64,000 bases of DNA, from the NCBI GenBank assembly GCA_012845835.1, contig JABAKD010000027.1, positions 248,001-312,000 on the forward strand. Direction: 5' to 3'. The position numbers were made by a program, and so were the translations under genes. The DNA is from Undaria pinnatifida (taxonomy: Eukaryota > Sar > Phaeophyceae > Laminariales > Alariaceae). Shown in pieces: positions 47,201-56,952 of the stretch. The notes beneath the pieces are model-generated. The model saw nothing but the letters and a program-made list of their open reading frames with translations, searched no databases and was not told where the DNA came from. Within the stretch, counting starts at the first letter, position 1; every line of letters begins with the position of its first letter.

Positions 47201-50200
47201 GTCGAGAAAAAAAAAAAAATCGAAATGCCGACGACTCTGTGTTAAGGAGCACCGCCGTTCAGACAACGATTTAGCCCAAAAGTGCTACCTCTATCGCAGC
47301 ACGCGTGTTCCCTTGCGGCCGACCGAAACATTTCATACAATATTGCATACCGACGGGGCTCCTCATCTGAGGAACATGTAACCTCTTTCACTTCTTTCAC
47401 CTCTTTCACCTCTTTCACCTCTTTCACCTCTTTCACGTGCCATGTGTGTTGAAACTTGTGTTTGTATGAGGGTAACCTTATGTCTAGGCCACGGGGTTGT
47501 CCCCCGAGTTGCACTTCACTTTTTCTCAGAGTCGGATGAGCTACAGAGCTCGTCAAGCAGGAAACCTCAGAAACAACAGGCACACCCCTACTGCAGCACG
47601 CTGTACAAGAGCGATCCTCTCCGCGCTAAGTCTCGGTTTATCAGGTTGTTGATTGTACATTGACCATTGGTACGTTTGCTCGAGACGTACTTCACACTTT
47701 CAACCTTACCAAGAATCCCTTTGACTTGAGAGAATAATCGCGCCAAAAAAACATAGGCGATGTAGCGTTTATAGCATCGGCCACGAGAAGTACCAAGGAT
47801 TGCCGGAGTAAGGGATGCGTCCGGAGAGCACCGAAAAGGAACAGCATCCTGGCACTCTCACTGTCACACACTCTTCGTGGAATTCGATGAAACTTAATCT
47901 AATCGCCGCTTTAAGATGGACATAGGAGTACATGGGTCCCGAACGGGTTAATGACAGACAAAACGTATAGACTATATTTTTTCGTAACGTGTGTCATAGT
48001 TTGGAACATGCTATTACCAGGATCTGCCCACCTGTACCATGTCCTCTAGCTGATTAGCCTGCGCGTGCGTGTGTCGCACCCAGGGCAGCAACCACGGTAA
48101 CATGACCCACCCGAGCCTGAAGACGCGCACGCGGTACAACAGTAGAGGTAGCTACGGTGATTGTTTTCACATATTTGACATATTACTGTCTAGATCACGT
48201 AAATCAATATCTGTCGTCATCATACGCTGTGCAGGATCTGTGCCTTACACATCCAACCCAGAAAACATGTGCTACCTTGTGATCGTTCAAAGCACGATTA
48301 TCACCCGGCAGCATTATATGGGCAAACAAATATGGAACGGGGATACATCTGCCCCGAGAGGTGTAGATCATACCAGGTAGTACCTGGTACCATTGGTATA
48401 CACGCCCGATACTCGGTACGGCTATAGCAGATTTAGTCGTACCGAACGATTTCACCGGCGCTCTGCCGGAAATAGGCACTAATTTGGGCATCTTCACTAT
48501 AGGCATACCCACCCCCACCGTAGCGTGAATCTCCACAATGCCAAAAACACGACCCACTGGTACCATATCATACTACGTGGGTGAAGCCAGCAATCAAATA
48601 GCGAGCGGTTTCAACATGGTTCCGACATCATCACTCACATAACTATCGTCTTTACCATGTAAAGGCTTTGCGGCAAATAGGCTTTGCGGAAACTAGCACT
48701 GCTGCTCGAACTAGCGTCTATATTACGTACCAGGTAAGTGATACAAAGCGAGATCAAGCAAGACTCACATAGCCACCGGCTAGATTACTTCTGTTATGCG
48801 ATTACTTCTGTTATGCGAGTACTAAGCCAAAAATAGCTAATGTAGTGCACATCTTACGTTGGTAATGCCAACACTCGCATCGGTCACAGGAGGTAGCCGC
48901 TGTAACATGGGTGTCACGAACGGCATCGCAACAATACCAACGTTGCTAGCGGTTATTCTATGAGACATACGTGACACGAAGACTAAGACTCACATAGCTA
49001 GTGGCTGCAACATGAGGGTCATGAACGACATCATAACAGTTCGAACACAGTCGAACGACGGGCATGTCTGGTCTGGTGGAGTCCCGATGCTATCGGTGTG
49101 AAGACCGAATGCCGCCAGTGCGATGCTATCGTGCGCGAAACGCTCTGAGAACGGGAAGCAGGCACACGAACAGGAAAGGGAACCAGAGTAGAATAAAGCT
49201 ATTAATGATGCTCAGACGCAGAAAATATGCGTTTCAAATGGTATTGGGGCATTCCGAGACGTAGCAGTTCCCTCCGCGCGTGGCCGTCGTGGAATCGTTT
49301 TGTTCATGATGGTCGGACACGGGAAGTAGGAGTTCCTATTATTAATAATATGCATGTGGAATATTCGGATCATGAGGTAATGTAGGCGTTCCTACGAGTA
49401 CTGGCGTATTATTAAGGCGGTATACCAAACACACATGGCAGGTGTTCCTGTTGGCATCCAGGCGGTGTGATTACAGACGCAACATGATGGCTTTGGTATT
49501 AGTAAGGAGACGGGAGGCTTCCCTCAGCACGTGACCGCCAGTGGGCGGGTTGACCTCCCACCTCGTGGCCTTGACAATCCCACAATGCTATGAGGGGGTC
49601 ACACCTCGCTACACTATTGCAGGGCACATCGTTGAAAGCACACAAAATACACCGCTTCTGTGACCTCCCGAAATAGTCTAGACTATACCTCCTGCTATCT
49701 ATGATAATGGTGTATGAGAATGGTTGGTGCCACCTTGGGTGCCTTATTGCTATTGTGTGTGTTCATTACGTTGAACTGTTATTCCTACCCATCGGCTCAC
49801 AGCACACTCATTGTGGATGCCGATATGACCTCTGTGGTAACAAAACCACGAGGCAGAGATGCACATCACATCAACCCTAAAGAGATTGATCATACCATAG
49901 TAGGCGAGGGCTCAACCACTGTATCAAGCGACAGGTGGAATGCATAGTCCAAAGGAAGTTTGAGCTGCGGGTCAGGACAACCGCTCTCGAAAATTATTGG
50001 TCATTTTTATTGTGGCAGGTTTCGAACAACGTGAAATTGGCATTCGACCTACCAAATGCTCAACCTTCGCTCTTAGACGATGCACGAAACCACCACACTG
50101 CGGTCGGCTATACACCGGGCATTCGTTTCGACATGTGCTGCTCCGCGAATCTCCGTCGAGGTTCAATTCGAGCTTTGTACGAGACAATCGGTGTCGGGAT

Positions 50201-53200
50201 ATCTCGCGTGATGCATAATAGGACATCCGCTCATGCGAGCGACCTTTAGGACGCGAGTGGCCTTTAGCCACTGAATTAAAAGGCCCTAAATATGCTTCCC
50301 ATTTCCCTCCACGCGACTCGCCGAACACATTATGGCACCTTGCACTTGGTGAACGCAATGTCTGTCTGGTCGGTAAACACCCGATGTGCTCCGTCCCAGT
50401 ATATACGGGCTCTATCGTCATACAACTACGACCATGCATGAGCGTGGTACCAGGTATCCCCCTAGAGCAGCCTACAATGCCATGTATGAAATGAATGCAC
50501 CTAGCCTTGCTTGTTTATTGAATAAAGCGCGTTTCTGACCGAATGCGTAAATGGCGTCCACCACCTCTCCTGCGTCTGCCTTCTCATCCAGCTGGGCGCA
50601 AAATCGCTCCACCATCTGTTACAGGGGAACGAACAGAAATACAGGATGGGAAGAAACGTTCAGGACCGAGAATAACAAGTAGAACTCTTGCGTCATCAAC
50701 TGGGAGATTGTCCAGATTTCAGGTGTAATATCACGGTACAGAAGAAAATGCACGCAAAATACATGCCTCCTGGGAGCTGTCGTGATATGGACGACTGCGC
50801 AGAGGTGGGGTTTACATTACAGGTGAATGTGGGATACGCACCAGTGCTGTACATTTTGGACCACCGCGTTTAGACGCTCAGCAGCACATTTAGCTATCGA
50901 TAGCTATCGACAGCGAACATCCACGAGTAGCGTTTGGACGCTCAACACCGCAGTCGCACTAGTAAGCCAGATCGGCACGTAAGGTTCACCGTGAGGTGCC
51001 GGGCGTACTATTAATTGAGACGGAGACATCGCAACATGCCTAGACATTGCGCTACTTCTGCTGCGGTTGGTGAGTTTGCGGATCGTCTCGAACCTTGGCG
51101 ATGGAAGGGATCATGTTGGTCACGTTGTGTCCGACGAGATGAGGGCAGATCAGACGCCTCGAACGCCCCCACTGCTTGCCTTCGTCGAAGAACATGGCTG
51201 GCAGCAGTCCTATCTTCTCCGCTGGCCAGTTGAAATGCGTCTGAGTAAAATGCGTAAAGATTTGCGAGCAGTTAGCTGGGTCGGTAACACCGCGATACTA
51301 CTACTACTACTACTACTATCATGTCGGAGAGAGCAACCACCGCATTGAGGGCCGAGGCAATCATGACGCTTTTGCCTAGGAACGATGTTCACAATGAACG
51401 GCCATCAATCTTTTCCAGGGATGTGTGTGTCGAGCGAGAGAATGCATACGAAATGCGACCTCATCCTAGTGTTCGCATGCAGCATACGATAGTGCAAGCT
51501 ACGAGCGCGTGCCTCGCATCTACTTACATTGAAGGCCGACGTAGTGCGTCCGGCAGTTACACCACTATCCCCTACGTTCGCAGCCCGCTTGCTTGGTGTG
51601 GATCATGTTTGAAATGTTGAGGTTTTGGTCAGCGTCAGTGTCATCTGTGGCCTAGTCCCAACACGGGTAATCACCTTCATACAGCAGTAATTGTCCCGTA
51701 CGTACCGTGTGACGGTTCTTTTGTGTGGGTTCATGTGCTGTGGCTATTCCACACGAGGCAACAAGCCAACGCGTCGACATAACAAACGATTGCGCCCGCC
51801 CCCTTCCCCTCCTCTCTCGCTTTATTAACGGTACGTAGTGCCCTATACCCAAGTGTTAGAGTAGCGCCTTTAAGGGAATCTGAAAAACAGCCCGAACTTG
51901 GTTTGGAGATAGCAGAGGAAGAACTAATGGCTTCGAACACTAGGAACAACCCCAACAGCATGTCATTGGCCGCGGTCACCCGAGCTAGAGCACGATATCA
52001 AATATGAAATATCGACGTGTTCAATTTTGTTTTCAATTTCGTTTTCAATTATGTTTTCAATTTCATTTTCAATTTCGTTTTCAATTTCGTTTTCAATTTC
52101 GTTTTCAATTTCGTTTTCAATTTCGTTTTCAATTTCGTGTTCAATTTCGTGTTCAATTTCGTTTTCAATTTCGTTTTCAATTTCGTTTTCAATTTCGTTT
52201 TCAATTTCGTTTTCAATTTCGTTTTCAATTTCGTTTTCAATTTCGTTTTCAATTTCGTTTTGATGATGCAGACCCGAGGACGGCCAGTATTACGCATTAT
52301 TATTGACGTGTCCAGTCCGATTAATGGCACAGATCGGAGGAAGACGAAGAGTGTACAACACTTAGATCGTGGTGCTCGATCTGCTTATTAAGGGCAATCG
52401 TACTGATGTGAACCACCGAACCCTCAATCTGTTTAGTGATGCAGATCATAGAAAATATGTGCAGCATTCAATAATATTCAGTACTGACGCGATCAAGTTG
52501 TGTAATGAGGATGATCACAAGACGACCAATATGATACTATCATACTAAAGTTGACGTATTCAATCCGTGTGATGATAACGATCAGAATGACGCACCACTG
52601 AAGCGCTCAACGCGTTAGATGGTGCAGGTCAAAAGTAGCACCAACACTGCAGTATTCCATCTGGTTAACGACGCAAAAGGTCCCTGGTGCTCACTGCTGC
52701 CAGCCTCCCCCCGAAAGCCTTGCAGGTGCAAGCTTAGAACACGAGGGACATCGGCCACTGAGGTGGCCACAACTGCTCTCTGGCCGAACAAGGACACTGA
52801 AGTGCCCCATTACGCATGCGGCGACCGGGTTAGGTTCCAATGCTCGTGAAGCCCCTAGCTTGCCGAGGGAGCTCTCATCTACCTCACCCCAGCGCTGACT
52901 GCGAGAAGAAGGAATGTGAATATTGATGAAAAACCTTCTCCATGTAACGGTAATGGTAACGTAAAAAAAAGAGGCAAGTCAAGTTCCAACCATGTGGCGT
53001 CGATGAGGAATCCCGTCAGTCCCAAATACTGTGGCAATGGACTGCTACCCCCATCGTGGCACTTGTGAGGTATACTCCATCGATCCGATCGATCCAATCT
53101 ATCCAATTGATCGATCCAATGATCCAATCGATCCAACCAATCTGTTTAATCAATCTGTTCAGTCTGTTCCATGTGTTCGATCAACCACGAGACGCGTGCT

Positions 53201-56200
53201 AGGGTAGCAGTAACGCCCGTTTTTTCTTCATTATTATTCGCACTTGAGGTGCTCAATAATATTGATCTGAACAATATAATTCCAAGAGATTATCTGATGA
53301 ATTATTACCTTCATCATCACCTATTAATAGGTATATCATATGATACAGCAGTAGTATAAACTCGTTTGGGCTGGTCACGATGGTGTTACTTTCAAGGTTA
53401 CTTGCGCCATGGATTATTATGTTGTCGTTGGTGCCCAAAAGCTTTATTCAAGGTTTCCAAAGCTGATACAATAGGACCCAGCTGTGTTCCCCCTAATATA
53501 TTTGCGACCACATTCCGACGAGTAACCTTGCCCCACCAACAGCATTCAAAAAGATAAATGGGATTCTTTCCCCCGCTATAGTATAGACTAGTCTGTTTCT
53601 TAAACTTTTACCTGGTTGTCCAATAGTCCAATAGTCTACTAGTCTACTAATCTACTTGGTTAATCACGCCAGTCAATATTGTTTCGACACGTGCTATGAT
53701 AGATTGTTTTTATAAATCTTGGTAATTTGTGACAACGAGGCTCCTTGACCGATAATTATTATAAAAATTAAAATACACTCCAGCTGTGAGATCGAATATT
53801 TTGTCGAAACTCATCTTTGCAAGCTGTGTGTGATACTCCGATCGCGCGTATTACGGGTTGTGTGTCCTCGTTAAGGATATAGGTCGGCGACTCCCCTTGC
53901 AATTACAGTGTAGCTATCAGGGTCAATTATGCATGAAATCATCGGAACGTCCTTCATTTGTTGCTACATTGTTGTTTCGTAAAAAGCCTGGAGTCTCCCA
54001 AACGGAAATGATATAATAGCGGAAGCCCAGTTTCAATGAAGCACAAAAATCATAACCAGGGGTATCCCTTGGTCGATTGACCTGCAAAACCCGTTCTCCG
54101 GCGACTGCAGCAGCATCGTGACAATTTTTGCCTGCCTCAACAGCCTAGCACATGTCTTCGGCCTCGGCCGAGTTTCAGCATCAGAGGTGGGGGGTGTGAG
54201 ACGAATTCTGTGTCGGGAGCTCACCGACTTGCCCCCACCCAGCTGCGCCACATGCGCCACTGATGCGTCCATTGCGTTTGCAGCATCAACGATTTCTCGA
54301 CATTGCGCGAACTCAAAATGACATGGGTAGACTTTGAGGGTCGGCCTCTCCCAGCCTAACAGGATAGTGTGAGCACAGATGGACAGCATCAGCGGTTCGC
54401 CAGCCTTTCCCACCCCTCTCGACAGCTCGACCAGAAACAAATGGTGCTAAAAGCTGCTCGAAACGGGAATTCCAGAAAGTATTTCAGTTTTTCCCCAAAT
54501 GGGGCAGGCAAAAACAACCCCTCTCAAAATTCAATTCGAACAATCACTGCTGTGGTAGCTTGAAGTTAGACGCATGGACACAACAACAACCGCAACGAGC
54601 TGGTGCGATCCTCGACGTCATCGCCGCCTCATACAAACATGACATCATGTGCAGGCCCTGGTGCTCCAGTTGAGTGCTCTGATGTACCCTCGGCTGGGAG
54701 TCATGTTTGAAACTACAGACTATGAGCTTGCCGTGCGAGGTCTCCCAACCCAGGGACAAACAGCCGATTGCCAGGTAGCTCCCAGGCACTCTTGTGTGCG
54801 GTGCTGTGTGCTGCACCGGGTACGTCGTGCCTGGTACACTGGTATCACCGTGGTAAGGATGCGCACACCACCAACACAAGCAGCAGGCACTGCGGGCGGC
54901 AACCAAGAAGGCGTTGGGTTCCCTACTTTGGCTCGCGTGCGGGCTTTAAATAGCTTTGTGTAGCGCTTCGTATCGCTGTGCAGCACACAACGCCGCACAA
55001 GAAACCTCCAACAACATGTATGTGTAACCCTCTTTTGCGTTCAATGTACAAGGGCTCCTCTCTCCCGCAACGACTAATGCAACGAAAACATATGTAAAGG
55101 GGGCAGAAGCAATCATAGGCCCATGGTTTTGTGCGACCAGCGAAATGATAATGCCAAGAGCATTTGCTTGCGCAGAGCTTGTTACTCTGCGCTGTGCACT
55201 GCGCTGTGTGCTTGTTGGCGATGTAACGTTCTGATCGGCAGTAATGGGTATAATTAACGAGGGGGGGGAACATACATAGGTACCGAGAGATGACAATGAA
55301 CTGAATCAAGAAAGCAAAAACACGAGTACACAACACGTACGTACGTACATAACGGTACATGGTACCTGATACTTTGCATCATACCTGTTGCTGCTGTATG
55401 TTCGAACGAAAGCACAGCGCAGCACGACTCGGCACCGTACCGCAGGGCAAGGCAGCTATGTCTTATTGTTGGACTTGAGCTGAGCTGGGGGTGAACGCAT
55501 TGCGATTCAACGATGTACAGTATAGTATGCATGTGTACACACCTCTGGTGTAGTAGTAATGGTACGTGACAATATTGACGGCCAGAGCGGCGGCGAACGA
55601 TCGAACAACGGCGGGCGAACGACAGCGGGCGAGCGACAGCCGGCGAGCGAGCGGGCGATCGGGCGACCGCGGGCAATCGACGACGGTGCCACCCCGTACT
55701 ACAGCAGGACGTAGTACCCGGTACAGCAGCAGTACAGCACAGCACACAACATAAACAAAGTCCACCAATACCCTCCCCATGAACCCACTATGTGTGTATG
55801 TATGTGTGTACGATAATAGTAACAGACCTCGAACCGATCCACCCAGCCAATCAGATGGCGTCCTGGGGGCGTGGAGAACACTGAAAAAGAATGGTACCCA
55901 ATTGTGGCCACAAAGGCACCGTGTGTACCCGAATTGTTTGCCCCTCGCCAATAAGAAGTTAGATATATATATCCTTGAACCTTACCCATGGCCTATCAAT
56001 GTGTTCGTAAAGGTTGCTGAGCTCACCTAACAAGTTGGCCGCCAGGATCTTTGGGGCGGTGGGCTGTTCGCGTTTGCGAGCAGAAAGCGCTTGCTGGTCG
56101 GATAGAGATACCGAGCGTAGACCCAACCCACCCCCTAACCCTAGTCCTAATTCTAACCCTAACCCTAAGCCTAACCCGTGCCCTGTGGCGCTCGTTTCGA

Positions 56201-56952
56201 CATTCGGCTGCTTCCGGCCTCCACCTACCGCCCTCCTCGTACTGTTGACATCTGCTCTGTCCGGAACTATAATACCGGGATCTGCCTTGATGTTGAAGTC
56301 AAAACGGTCCTTAGTTTCTCAGACATGTCTAGTTATCCCGCAAGAGAAGAGACACCGGCTCACCCATACCCAGACGGTTTCGCTCGTGCCTCGACGAGCA
56401 CGCACCCGCGCGGCGGGAGAGCGCCGGTTTACCCTTGTCTGCACCCATGCCCACGAACCCACGGCGAGATCGACGTTAAAAAACGTCGGGCCCAAGTCGG
56501 GCCTGGAGACAAGCAAGGCGAATGATACCCATTTTCTTGGGTTACTGCAATCAATGTCGTTCTTGTGTTGCTACATTGTTGTTTCGTATACTTGGGCCAC
56601 GAGTTTGTTAGTCGGATTGCACTTTCAGCTTGCTTAAAATCAGTGTTTAGGCTAGGTGAGGTGTAAAGCTCCTCAAGTGCTCAATAAACCCCAGCAAGCA
56701 AGAGTGCACCTCAGCTATACAATTAGTACCATTAGTAGTATTAGTGCTATTTTTACCATCAGTGGCATTGATCTATCGTAGCAGGTATGGAAAGCTCACC
56801 GGTGTAAGTCCCCTCCGGAAAACTTGAGGGCGTAAGCTTAGAACGCGACGGACATCGGCCACTGTGGTGGCGACAACCGCTCTCCGGCCGAACAGCGTCA
56901 GCTCAAAGTTCCCTCCAAGCTCATCCGCCCATCCTTCGAGCTGTTGAACCAG
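38182..56952 (-). CDS. cytochrome P450 gene, ten recognised exons over about 19 kb (gene span, partial)
   Basis: This is the span of a heme-thiolate monooxygenase gene. P450s activate molecular oxygen at a cysteine-ligated heme and usually oxidise lipids, sterols, carotenoids or xenobiotics. The substrate cannot be told here. Ten exons total 1,154 bp, about 384 codons, against roughly 500 in a typical P450. They hold WGRSR (helix C), GGTGTT (helix I), ETLR (helix K), PERW and GPRSCPG (heme loop). Adjacent exons join in phase except at two gaps, before 44,881 and between 43,900 and 42,697, where exons are missing from my reading. The N-terminal exon with a membrane anchor was also not found. 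Introns run from about 0.3 to 5.6 kb and are full of repeats. All exons found are open, so the gene may be active, but degenerate extra exons inside its introns leave room for a decayed or recently rearranged locus. Confidence 0.88.
38531..38608 (-). CDS. P450 exon: L-helix
   Basis: This exon encodes 26 residues: VVAKVEATMIIAAICARFDV followed by ALEPSQ. It fits the L-helix that follows the heme cysteine, with the typical alternation of small and hydrophobic residues and the RFD turn. The acceptor is TGTCGATTCAG and the donor GTAAGG. Both ends are phase 0. Confidence 0.9.
39271..39400 (-). CDS. P450 exon: heme-binding loop
   Basis: This exon encodes the W of PERW and then a charged linker to LSLGSGPRSCPGK. 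The cysteine is the axial heme ligand. The consensus is FxxGxRxCxG; the first aromatic position is leucine here (LGSGPRSCPG), with a phenylalanine three residues earlier. The acceptor is TTCATCTAACCAG and the donor GTACAA, phase 0. The intron separating it from the PERW exon is about 2.6 kb. Confidence 0.95.
41826..41875 (+). repeat. interstitial telomere-type repeat (CCCTAA)x8
   Basis: About eight uninterrupted CCCTAA units lie within the P450 intron, roughly 80 bp downstream of the PERW exon in the gene's direction. On the gene's sense strand it reads TTAGGG. Lack of decay suggests a recent origin or continuing slippage. Confidence 0.95.
41955..42076 (-). CDS. P450 exon: beta-2 / PERW region
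   Basis: This exon encodes 40 residues plus two bases. It begins EATKMVNGTSLEKDTGVIVL and ends FFTRAKEFIPER, with the tryptophan of PERW supplied by the next exon. It corresponds to the beta-2 strands, K'-helix and the PERF/PERW element near the heme. The acceptor is GGTGTGCAG and the donor GTGAGC, phase 2. An interstitial CCCTAA array starts about 80 bp downstream in the following intron. Confidence 0.93.
42636..42697 (-). CDS. P450 exon: K-helix (ETLR)
   Basis: This exon encodes 20 residues plus two bases. It reads IFTETLRVNSSSTVLFFHNA. The ExxR motif (ETLR) forms the salt-bridge pair that stabilises the heme core in all P450s. The acceptor is TTTTCTGTTCAG and the donor GTGAGT. Its phase does not join the preceding I-helix exon, so a short exon of perhaps 15-25 residues is missing between 42.7 and 43.9 kb. 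It joins the next exon at phase 0. Confidence 0.9.
43690..43800 (-). pseudogene. degraded third copy of the P450 I/J-helix exon end
   Basis: The minus strand keeps the nucleotide pattern of the 3' end of the I-helix exon, including CGCTCCGGACAG followed by a GT donor. The coding frame is lost. It lies just downstream of the good exon. Together with the 44.2-kb copy it shows a local three-fold duplication of this exon. Confidence 0.6.
43900..44022 (-). CDS. P450 exon: I-helix and J region
   Basis: This exon encodes 41 residues, starting with LFIGGTGTTSFVLCWAMIYL and ending with NPQMQTRCREEALRVAPD. This is the oxygen-binding I-helix followed by the J-helix. The classic motif is [AG]Gx[DE]T[TS]. 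Here it is GGTGTT, so the acidic residue before the threonine is a glycine. The acceptor is TTTGGCGCAG, the donor GTCAGA, phase 2 at both ends. A second, damaged I-helix copy lies 0.2 kb upstream in the intron, and a third sequence matching the J region lies 0.1-0.2 kb downstream. Confidence 0.92.
44185..44240 (-). pseudogene. partial duplicate of the P450 I-helix exon
   Basis: On the minus strand this reads LFIGGTKTAPFVL, clearly related to LFIGGTGTTSFVL in the exon at 43.9-44.0 kb. Homology ends soon after. It lies in the intron just upstream of the better I-helix exon, in the same orientation. It probably arose by local tandem duplication and is not expected to be used, since the second threonine of the oxygen-binding motif is lost. 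Confidence 0.75.
44688..44881 (-). CDS. P450 exon: helices G-H up to the I-helix
   Basis: This exon encodes at least 64 residues. They include AINKARIENRKG, VLLRKMVAEAEG and LPERMGFSDQEMIRQVM, the usual lead-in to the P450 I-helix (a charged linker, then a TFSDEE-like turn). The donor GTAAGT leaves phase 2, which exactly matches the I-helix exon that follows. The start is uncertain. The frame is open up to about 44,953, and the extra residues (YRLASPNLQRWL) resemble the F/G region. The true acceptor could therefore lie about 70 bp upstream of the chosen CCCAG. Confidence 0.85.
45370..46935. repeat. segmental duplication, copy 1
   Basis: About 1.5 kb here matches 53,985-55,575 in the same orientation over most of its length, with scattered differences and small indels. 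It starts near a GTCTCAC/GTCTCCC block and ends after TACCTCTGGTGTGG. A further short shared block lies just beyond it (47,060-47,130 against 56,465-56,540). On the minus strand both copies contain a stretch AQCRE[FI]VD[SA]ANAMD that could be a P450 exon before the F/G region. In this copy the position matching the other copy's GTGAGC donor is altered. Confidence 0.85.
47383..47436 (+). repeat. 9-bp minisatellite (CTCTTTCAC)n, six units
   Basis: Six near-perfect copies lie within a P450 intron. On the gene's sense strand the unit is purine-rich (GTGAAAGAG). Confidence 0.95.
50540..50615 (-). CDS. P450 exon: helix D region
   Basis: This short exon encodes 25 residues plus one base. It reads VERFCAQLDEKADAGEVVDA, a common form of the segment just after the helix C exon in eukaryotic P450s. 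The acceptor CCCCTGTAACAG follows a pyrimidine-rich stretch, and the donor is GTCAGA, leaving phase 1. It joins the upstream exon at phase 0. The next piece, expected to carry helix E and the conserved FG region, was not located in the 5.6 kb before the next recognised exon. Confidence 0.8.
51094..51240 (-). CDS. P450 exon: helix C region with WxxxR
   Basis: This exon encodes 49 residues. It contains FFDEGKQWGRSRRLICPHLV, in which W and the second R of WGRSR form the WxxxR helix C motif whose arginine contacts a heme propionate. It ends in GHNVTNMIPSIAK, typical of the turn into helix D. The acceptor is TTTTACTCAG and the donor GTTCGA. Both boundaries are phase 0 and join directly to the exons at 56.9 and 50.6 kb. 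The intron between this exon and the upstream one is about 5.6 kb and contains a degenerate exon copy, a 12-bp minisatellite and half of a segmental duplication. Confidence 0.92.
52019..52261 (+). repeat. 12-bp minisatellite (TTTTCAATTTCG)n, about 20 units
   Basis: Nearly perfect tandem copies of a 12-bp unit lie within a P450 intron. Because the unit is a multiple of three and has no stop in several frames, long artificial frames appear on both strands (for example FQFR or KTKL periods). These are not genes. Confidence 0.97.
52695..52790 (-). pseudogene. degenerate copy of the P450 N-terminal exon
   Basis: This is a second copy of the exon at 56.8 kb. It reads LFGQRAVVATSVADVPRVLS and then HLQGFRGE where the other copy has RPQVFRRG. 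It keeps a GTGAGC donor, but its conserved arginines are changed and it lacks the QQLEGWADELG part. It lies in the first long intron, between the exons at 56.8 and 51.2 kb. It is best read as a decayed duplicate exon, possibly left by a tandem gene copy. An alternative exon is less likely. Confidence 0.75.
53760..53926 (+). mobile_element. G-run dispersed repeat family, head fragment
   Basis: Only the first 167 bp of the family is present, from TATAAAAATTAAAATACACT to GTGTAGCTATCAGGGTCAA. It is very similar to the heads of the other copies. It lies within a P450 intron, about 60 bp before the segmental duplication copy at 53,985. Confidence 0.8.
53985..55575. repeat. segmental duplication, copy 2
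   Basis: This is the partner of 45,370-46,935, in direct orientation 8.6 kb away. It lies in the intron between the P450 exons at 56.8 and 51.2 kb. Its minus-strand stretch AQCREIVDAANAMDASVAHV ends 20-30 bases before an intact GTGAGC donor, so it may be a P450 exon left from a tandem gene copy. Its order relative to the other exons argues against use in the main transcript. Confidence 0.85.
56132..56177 (+). repeat. degenerate telomere-like tract with flanking repeat
   Basis: CCCTAACCCTAG and variants run for about 45 bp. The preceding 90 bp (GGATCTTTGGGGCGGTGGGC and on to GCGTAGACCC) resembles 59,510-59,600, which is also set among degenerate CCCAACCC tracts (59,420-59,460 and 59,600-59,640). 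A related tract lies at 58,250-58,280. These may be copies of one subtelomere-like unit. Confidence 0.7.
56555..56650 (+). repeat. short dispersed repeat in P450 introns
   Basis: The fullest copy reads GTTGCTACATTGTTGTTTCG, then TGGGCCACGAGTTTGTTAGT, then GGATTGCACTTTCAGC. Shorter pieces occur at 41,310-41,340, 44,565-44,600, 47,490-47,530 and 53,965-53,990, all in the same orientation. It may be a short interspersed element or a remnant of repeated intron duplication. Confidence 0.6.
56800..56952 (-). CDS. P450 exon: N-terminal beta-1 / helix B region
   Basis: This exon encodes 51 residues. They include QQLEGWADELGGNFELTLFG and ADVRRVLSLRPQVFRRG, the pattern by which many eukaryotic P450s pass from helix A through the first beta sheet into helix B. 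The acceptor was placed at the only AG after a run of stops and a possible branch sequence CCTAAC. The donor is GTGAGC, leaving phase 0. The reading frame stays open a further eight codons upstream (HPII before the acceptor), so the true start may lie slightly earlier. A degraded second copy lies at 52.7 kb. No convincing upstream exon with a membrane anchor was found. Confidence 0.88.

Noticed and set aside
52027-52263. Long phenylalanine- or serine-rich and lysine-rich frames across the 12-bp minisatellite
   Set aside because: They are products of a stop-free 12-bp period and are open in several frames at once.
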